This document shows positions 59,644 through 64,000 of a stretch of DNA of 64,000 nt, piece after piece. The stretch is from Glycomyces fuscus (lineage in GTDB: Bacteria; Actinomycetota; Actinomycetes; Streptosporangiales; Streptosporangiaceae). Both the position numbers and the translations under genes were made by a program. The notes beneath the pieces were generated by a model. That model did not search any database. It saw nothing but the letters and a program-made list of their open reading frames with translations, and had not been told where the DNA came from. The stretch is taken from NCBI GenBank assembly GCA_002529455.1, contig NYMS01000060.1, positions 186,001-250,000 of the forward strand. The letters run 5' to 3'. Each line of letters begins with the position of its first letter. Position 1 is the stretch's first letter.

Positions 59644-60213
59644 TCAGCCGACCAGCGGCTCACCCTCCAGCTCCACGCCGGCCTCGCGCAGCCGCTCCAG
59701 CGCCGCGTCCACGGTCGGGCGCGACACCCCGGCGGTCAGACCGAGCAGCACCCGCGCGCGCAGGCCCTCGGCCACCGCGTCCAGGGCGGTCGCCTTCACG
59801 CAGTGGTCCATGGCGATGCCCACCACGTCCACCTCGTCCACCCCGCGCTCCCGCAGCCACGTGCCCAGCGCGACCCGGCCCTCCCGGGTCACGCCCTCGA
59901 AGCCGCTGTAGGCGGCCGTGTAGTGCCCCTTGTCGAAGACCTCCTCGGCCAGCGAGGCGTCGAAGCCGGGATGGAACTCCACCCCCGGCGTGCCCGCCTC
60001 GCAGTGGCGCGGCCAGCTGTCCACGAAGTCGGGCTCCTCCGAGAAGTGGTCCCCGGGATCGATGTGGAAGTCGCGCGTGGCCACCACGTGGTCGTAGTCG
60101 CTCGCGCGGGCGTACTCGGTGACCGCCGCCGCGGTGCTGGCGCCGCCCGGCACCCCCAGGTTCCCCCCCTCGCAGAAGTCCTTCTGCACGTCCACCACGA
60201 TGAGTGCCCTCAC
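59644..60213 (-). CDS. pncA: Nicotinamidase/pyrazinamidase
   Basis: Hydrolyses nicotinamide to nicotinate for NAD salvage. 189 aa. The catalytic triad is Asp8, Lys95 and Cys138 (VDVQKDF, VFDKGHY, AMDHCVKAT). The metal ligands are Asp48, His50, His56 and His70. These positions match mycobacterial PncA within one residue, so the enzyme should also activate pyrazinamide. GTG 60213 has AGGGG at about 9 bases. The product feeds the nicotinate phosphoribosyltransferase encoded just upstream on the same strand. Confidence 0.94.
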   Translation of the reverse strand: MRALIVVDVQKDFCEGGNLGVPGGASTAAAVTEYARASDYDHVVATRDFHIDPGDHFSEEPDFVDSWPRHCEAGTPGVEFHPGFDASLAEEVFDKGHYTAAYSGFEGVTREGRVALGTWLRERGVDEVDVVGIAMDHCVKATALDAVAEGLRARVLLGLTAGVSRPTVDAALERLREAGVELEGEPLVG

Positions 60214-60378
60214 AGCGGCACCCCTTTCCGTCGTCGTCGGGCCCGCCCGGGCCCGGGTACCACCATCCCCCGGGGGCGGGCCGCGGACACCCGTCCCACG
60301 CCGCGCGCCCCCTCCCGCCCGCCCGGCGGACGCCCGCTCCGGAGCCCCGGCCGGCGGACGGCGTCCACCGACCGCGCC

Positions 60379-61680
60379 CTAGTGGAACACCGTCGGCAGC
60401 ACGGCCTCGCCGCGCGACATCCGCAGGGCCTCCTCGGGCAGCTCCGCCACCGCCGCCCGGTGCCGCTCACGCGCCTCGTGCACGGTCTCGCCGCCCACCA
60501 CCACGCCGTCGGCCACCAGGGGCCGCAGCAGCGGACGCGTCCCCATCTGCGGGGACGGCGGGTGGGGGTAGACCTCCTCGGCCACGGCCGTCCCCTTGTC
60601 GTCCAGGCGTCGCACCGCCCACTTGCGCCCGCCCCGGCTCGGCTTGCCCACCGAGCGCTTGGCCACCGGCTCCAACGGCGCGTCCTCCTCCAGGCCGCGC
60701 GCCCGCGCCACCAGCTTGTACACCAGGGACACCGTCGGCGCGCCCGAACCGGTCACCAGCGAGGTGCCCACCCCGTAGCCGTCCACCGGCGCCACCGCCA
60801 GGGCCTGGATGGAGTGCTCGTCCAGGTCGCCGGTCACCACGATGCGGGTGTCCGTGGCGCCCAGGGAGTCCAGCTGGGCCCGCACGCGCCCGGCGTGGGC
60901 GGCCAGGTCCCCCGAGTCGATCCGCACCGCGCCCAGCTCGGGTCCGGCCAGCTCCACGGCGGTGCGCACCGCGCGCTCCACGTCGTAGGTGTCCACCAGC
61001 AGCGTCGTCCCGCCGCCCAGGGACTCCAACTGCGCCTTGAACGCGTGCCGCTCGCTGTCGTGCAGCAGCGTGAACGCGTGCGCCGCCGTCCCGCCGGTCG
61101 GCACGCCGTAGGAGCGCCCCGCCTCCAGGTTGGAGGAGGTGGCGAACCCCGCGACGTAGGCGGCGCGGGCCGCGGCCACCGCGGACCCCTCGTGCGTGCG
61201 CCGCGACCCCATCTCGATCAGCGGCCGCCCGCCCGCCGCCACCGCCATCCGCGTCGCGGCGGAGGCGATCGCGCTGTCGTGGTTGTACACCGACAGGGCC
61301 AGCGTCTCCAGGAGCACGGCCTCGGCGAAGGAGGACTCCACCACCAGGATCGGCGAACCGGGGAAGTACGCCTCACCCTCGCCGTAGCCCCACACGTTGC
61401 CCGAGAAGCGGTAGTCGGCCAGCCACTCCACGGTGCGCTCGTCCACGACCCCGTTGTCGGACAGGAAGTCGAGCTCCTCCGTGCCGAACCGGAACCGCTC
61501 CAGCAGCTCCAGGAACCGGCCCGTTCCGGCCACGACCCCGTACCTGCGCCCCTCCGGCAGCCGCCGGGCGAACATCTCGAAGACCGAGCGGCGGGCGGCG
61601 GCGCCGCTGTGCAGCGCCCCCTGGAGCATCGTCAGTTCGTAGTGGTCGGTGAGCAGTGCGCTGCTGCTGTCCTCGCTCAT
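60379..61680 (-). CDS. pncB: Nicotinate phosphoribosyltransferase
   Basis: 433-aa enzyme making nicotinate mononucleotide from nicotinate and PRPP. N-terminal LLTDHYELTMLQGALHSG is diagnostic, followed by EMGSRRTHEGSAVAAARAAY, LLVDTYDVERAV, VRIDSGDL and the phosphate-binding DGYGVGTSLVTG. ATG 61680 is preceded on the minus strand by TAGGCT (61688-61693) and 7 bases, so it is probably leaderless. It forms an NAD-salvage pair with pncA, with 165 GC-rich bases between them, and diverges from mec. Confidence 0.95.
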   Translation of the reverse strand: MSEDSSSALLTDHYELTMLQGALHSGAAARRSVFEMFARRLPEGRRYGVVAGTGRFLELLERFRFGTEELDFLSDNGVVDERTVEWLADYRFSGNVWGYGEGEAYFPGSPILVVESSFAEAVLLETLALSVYNHDSAIASAATRMAVAAGGRPLIEMGSRRTHEGSAVAAARAAYVAGFATSSNLEAGRSYGVPTGGTAAHAFTLLHDSERHAFKAQLESLGGGTTLLVDTYDVERAVRTAVELAGPELGAVRIDSGDLAAHAGRVRAQLDSLGATDTRIVVTGDLDEHSIQALAVAPVDGYGVGTSLVTGSGAPTVSLVYKLVARARGLEEDAPLEPVAKRSVGKPSRGGRKWAVRRLDDKGTAVAEEVYPHPPSPQMGTRPLLRPLVADGVVVGGETVHEARERHRAAVAELPEEALRMSRGEAVLPTVFH

Positions 61681-61779
61681 GCGCACGAGCCTAATCCGTG
61701 GAGGAGGGGCCGGAGGAGGCCGCCCCCACCAGCACCGGGCCGTGGCGGCCACCGGTGCCCGCCAACAATACCCATTTGG

Positions 61780-61807
61780 TTGGTAGGGAACCGGATGTAG
61801 GTACCCT
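61780..61807 (+). promoter_or_regulatory. Promoter of the mec-cysO-cysM operon
   Basis: TTGGTA (61780-61785), 16 bases, TACCCT (61802-61807), then 6 bases to ATG 61814. This geometry predicts a leaderless transcript, although GGAGG also sits directly before the ATG. Confidence 0.6.
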
Positions 61808-61813
61808 GGAGGC

Positions 61814-62248
61814 ATGCTGAGGATTGATCGCGCGATCTACGACAGGATCGTCGCACACGCCCGCCGCGACCACCCAGACGAGGCGTGCGGCATCGTGGCC
61901 GGGCCCGAGGGCTCCGACCGCCCCGAACGCCTCGTCGAGATGGTCAACGCCGAGCGGTCGCCGACCTTCTACCGGTTCGACTCCCTCGAACAGCTCAAGG
62001 TCTGGCGGGAGATGGACGACCGCGACGAGGAACCCGTCGTGATCTACCACTCCCACACCGCGACCGAGGCCTACCCCTCGCGCACCGACGTCTCCTACGC
62101 GTCCGAACCGGGCGCCCACTACGTGCTCGTGTCCACGCGCGAGCCCGACACCGTCGAGTTCCGCTCCTACCGGATCGTCGACGGCCGGATCACCGAGGAG
62201 CCGGTGGAGGTCACCGGGCCCGGCGACGGCGCCGCGACCGCCCCGTAG
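61814..62248 (+). CDS. mec: JAMM metalloprotease Mec (CysO-cysteine hydrolase)
   Basis: 144-aa zinc protease of the JAB1/MPN/Mov34 fold. It releases cysteine from the CysO-cysteine adduct. Catalytic Glu23 (PDEACGIV) and the JAMM signature H79-S-H81...S89..D92 (YHSHTATEAYPSRTD) are complete. First gene of mec-cysO-cysM, the arrangement known from mycobacteria. The neighbouring CysO here ends in two extra residues after Gly-Gly, so this protease may also trim CysO. Confidence 0.94.
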   Translation: MLRIDRAIYDRIVAHARRDHPDEACGIVAGPEGSDRPERLVEMVNAERSPTFYRFDSLEQLKVWREMDDRDEEPVVIYHSHTATEAYPSRTDVSYASEPGAHYVLVSTREPDTVEFRSYRIVDGRITEEPVEVTGPGDGAATAP

Positions 62249-62343
62249 GTTCCACACCACACGGGGCGGCGCCCAGGAATGGGCGCCGGGCGCCCCCTGT
62301 TGGCAATGAACGCACACCAACGACCGCTAACGGAGAAACCTTC

Positions 62344-62622
62344 ATGGCCATCGAGGTCCGCATCCCGACCATCCTGCGCAACCTGACCGGCGACGCCAAG
62401 GTCGTCGAGGGTTCCGGCGACACCCTCGGCGAGCTGTTCGCCGACCTGGACAGCCGCTACCCCGGCATCGCCGAGCGCCTGGTGGACGATGGCAAGCTGC
62501 GCCGCTTCATCAACGTCTACCTCAACGACGAGGACGTGCGCTTCGTCGGCGGTCTGGAGGCCAAGCTCTCCGACGGCGACAACGTGACCATCCTGCCGGC
62601 CGTGGCCGGCGGAAGCCGCTAG
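62344..62622 (+). CDS. cysO: Sulfur carrier protein CysO with C-terminal extension
   Basis: 92-aa ubiquitin-like MoaD/ThiS-type sulfur carrier. Its C-terminal glycine is normally converted to a thiocarboxylate that donates sulfur to CysM. The fold is clear: EVRIPTILRNLTGDAKVVEG, FINVYLNDEDVRFVGGLEAK, NVTILPAVAGG. The protein does not end at Gly-Gly (89-90) but continues with Ser91-Arg92, which must be removed before activation. ATG 62344 has GGAG 9 bases upstream. Mec upstream and CysM 7 bases downstream complete the pathway. Confidence 0.94.
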   Translation: MAIEVRIPTILRNLTGDAKVVEGSGDTLGELFADLDSRYPGIAERLVDDGKLRRFINVYLNDEDVRFVGGLEAKLSDGDNVTILPAVAGGSR

Positions 62623-62629
62623 GCCGGAC

Positions 62630-63577
62630 ATGCGCTACGACTCCCTGCTCGACTCCCTCGGAGGCACGCCGCTCGTCGGCCTGCCCCGGCTCTCGCCCTC
62701 GCCGCAGGTCCGGCTCTGGGCGAAGCTGGAGGACCGCAATCCCACCGGCTCGATCAAGGACCGCACCGCGTTCTTCATGATCGAACAGGCCGAGAAGGAC
62801 GGGCTGCTCTCCCCGGGCTGCACCATCCTGGAGCCGACGTCGGGGAACACCGGCATCTCGCTGGCCATGGTCGCCAAGCTGCGCGGCTACCGCATGGTCT
62901 GCGTCATGCCGGAGAACACCTCCGCCGAGCGCAAGCAGCTACTGGCCATGTGGGGCGTGGAGGTCCACTTCTCCGACGCCGCGGGCGGCTCCAACGAGGC
63001 CGTCCGCGTCGCCAAGGAGATGGCCGCGGCCCACCCCGACTGGGTGATGCTCTACCAGTACGGCAACCCGGCCAACGCCCGGGCCCACTACGAGACCACC
63101 GGGCCCGAGATCCTCGCCGACCTGCCGGAGATCACCCACTTCGTGGCGGGGCTGGGCACCACCGGCACCCTCATGGGCGTGGGCCGCTACCTGCGCGAGC
63201 ACAGGCCCGGCGTGCAGATCGTGGCGGCCGAGCCCCGGTACGGCGAGCTGGTGTACGGGCTGCGCAACCTCGACGAGGGGTTCGTACCCGAGCTCTACGA
63301 CGAGTCGGTGCTCACCACCCGCTTCTCCGTGCCCTCCGACGCCGCCCTCAAGCGGACCCGGGAGCTCCTGGACAAGGAGGGCATCTTCGCGGGCGTCTCC
63401 ACCGGCGGCGCCCTGCACGCCGCGCTGGGCGTGGCCCGCAAGGCCGAGAAGGCGGGGGAGCGCGCCGACATCGCGTTCGTCATCGCCGACGCCGGGTGGA
63501 AGTACCTGTCCACCGGTGCCTACGAGGGCACGCTGGAGGAGGCGGAGGAACGCCTCGACGGCCAGCTCTGGGCCTAG
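62630..63577 (+). CDS. cysM: CysO-dependent cysteine synthase
   Basis: 315-aa PLP enzyme making CysO-bound cysteine from O-phosphoserine and CysO thiocarboxylate. PLP lysine K43 is in PTGSIKDRTAFF; phosphate-binding GLGTTGTLMG and substrate loop TSGNTGIS are present. Arg212 (VYGLRNLDEG) corresponds to the arginine that makes mycobacterial CysM prefer O-phosphoserine over O-acetylserine. The C-terminal tail ends DGQLWA, as in that enzyme. ATG 62630, 7 bases after cysO. Confidence 0.95.
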   Translation: MRYDSLLDSLGGTPLVGLPRLSPSPQVRLWAKLEDRNPTGSIKDRTAFFMIEQAEKDGLLSPGCTILEPTSGNTGISLAMVAKLRGYRMVCVMPENTSAERKQLLAMWGVEVHFSDAAGGSNEAVRVAKEMAAAHPDWVMLYQYGNPANARAHYETTGPEILADLPEITHFVAGLGTTGTLMGVGRYLREHRPGVQIVAAEPRYGELVYGLRNLDEGFVPELYDESVLTTRFSVPSDAALKRTRELLDKEGIFAGVSTGGALHAALGVARKAEKAGERADIAFVIADAGWKYLSTGAYEGTLEEAEERLDGQLWA

Positions 63578-63632
63578 AGGACCCGCCCGGCACCCGCAGC
63601 GCCCCCTCGGGGAACGGCGGCCGGGCCCCGGC

Positions 63633-63662
63633 GGAGGCCGGCACCCGTGGGTGCCGGCCTCC
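63633..63662 (+). terminator. Terminator after cysM
   Basis: GGAGGCCGGCACC (63633-63645) and GGTGCCGGCCTCC (63650-63662) form a perfect 13-bp stem with loop cgtg, 55 bases after the cysM stop. Confidence 0.8.
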
Positions 63663-63722
63663 GTGCTGTTCTGAACACCGGGGAAACAAGCCTCGAACAA
63701 ACGAGACATACCTCGTCAAGCG

Positions 63723-63739
63723 GTGTGAAAAATTCACAC
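63723..63739. promoter_or_regulatory. Perfect palindrome before the metallo-hydrolase gene
   Basis: GTGTGAAAAATTCACAC is a perfect inverted repeat with a 3-base centre. It resembles CRP-type (TGTGA...TCACA, here with 5 bases between) and Rex-type (TGTGAA...TTCACA) sites but fits neither spacing exactly. It sits in a relatively AT-rich stretch (63670-63760), 171 bases before the next start. The rest of 63663-63910 shows no gene. Confidence 0.5.
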
Positions 63740-63910
63740 GTGACCGAGGTCGCGTGAGACGCGGGCCACATTTTGTACCACCCGGGCGGGCATTGGGGTA
63801 CACCCGTAACAACGGGACATCCGCAGAACCAGCCGCCATCCGCACTCCGCACAGACTCTCGGCGGGAGTGCCACGGACGCCGCGCGGCCCATCGAGAAGG
63901 CGACGACGAC

Positions 63911-64000
63911 GTGCGACTCACGATTATCGGGTCCTCGGGGAGCTTCCCCGGGCCGGACAGTCCGGCTTCCTGCTACATGCTCGAAGCGGACGGCTACCGC
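63911..64000 (+). CDS. MBL-fold metallo-hydrolase, start only (Rv1339-like)
   Basis: Runs off the window after 30 codons. The sequence RLTIIGSSGSFPGPDSPASC is the typical opening of the actinobacterial metallo-beta-lactamase-fold proteins next to murI/cysM, whose mycobacterial member Rv1339 has cAMP phosphodiesterase activity. GTG 63911 follows gagaaggcgacgacgac. The zinc-binding HxHxDH motif would lie beyond the window, so the call rests on this N-terminus and gene order. Confidence 0.72.
   Translation, partial: MRLTIIGSSGSFPGPDSPASCYMLEADGYR

Overview
The window is very GC-rich, gene-dense actinobacterial chromosome, most like a Streptosporangiales member such as Nocardiopsis. That placement is inference from gene content, codon bias, GTG/TTG starts and gene order. 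The backbone follows the order I recall for the Mycobacterium tuberculosis segment from rho to the Rv1339-type hydrolase (rho, rpmE, prfA, prmC, sua5/tsaC, wecA, atp operon, DUF2550, ATR, nucS, epimerase, thiolase, thioredoxin-like, nicotinate PRTase, mec, cysO, cysM). The 28-46 kb part also resembles the Streptomyces filP-mce-thiolase-meaB-icmA neighbourhood.

Region by region. 0-9 kb: rho, an inserted lactate permease gene, rpmE, prfA/prmC, tsaC and a WecA-type transferase. 9-17 kb: the complete ATP synthase operon (I, Z, a, c, b, delta, alpha, gamma, beta, epsilon), with a Rex-like site in front and a strong hairpin between atpD and atpC. 17-24 kb: DUF2550 protein, thiamine-binding protein, lipoprotein, ATR, an Hsp20/MerR divergent pair, a secreted M28 peptidase and a DUF1707 protein. 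24-28 kb: a tightly overlapping ABC-2 exporter and two-component system. 28-38 kb: nucS, small conserved actinobacterial genes, 3-hydroxyacyl-CoA dehydrogenase, a FilP-like coiled-coil protein, methylmalonyl-CoA epimerase, thiolase and meaB. 38-42 kb: two tandem secreted chitinases. 42-46.5 kb: a MarR regulator, an IcmA-type B12 mutase large subunit and a thioredoxin-fold TPR protein. 46.6-49.5 kb: a cytidylate-kinase-like gene whose 3' end is duplicated on either side of an inserted HxlR/SnoaL/SDR cassette. 49.7-64 kb: malic enzyme, YqgE, DUF3039, a broken heme-transporter remnant, sortase E, a helicase, a metalloprotease, trpS, pncA, pncB, mec-cysO-cysM and the start of a cAMP-phosphodiesterase-like hydrolase.

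Functional themes. (1) Energy: ATP synthase, malic enzyme and lactate uptake. (2) Short-chain acyl-CoA and B12 metabolism: ATR makes adenosylcobalamin, MeaB protects the mutase, and the epimerase, thiolase, dehydrogenase and mutase act on acyl-CoAs. (3) NAD salvage by PncA to PncB. (4) Sulfur-carrier-dependent cysteine synthesis by Mec, CysO and CysM.

The most unusual feature is a dispersed intergenic element at four loci (six hairpin units). It has an 18-nt tag followed by a roughly 103-nt long-range hairpin. The outer arms and the apical loop are constant, but the inner stem changes sequence while staying paired. It overlaps no credible gene and is the best candidate here for something undescribed.
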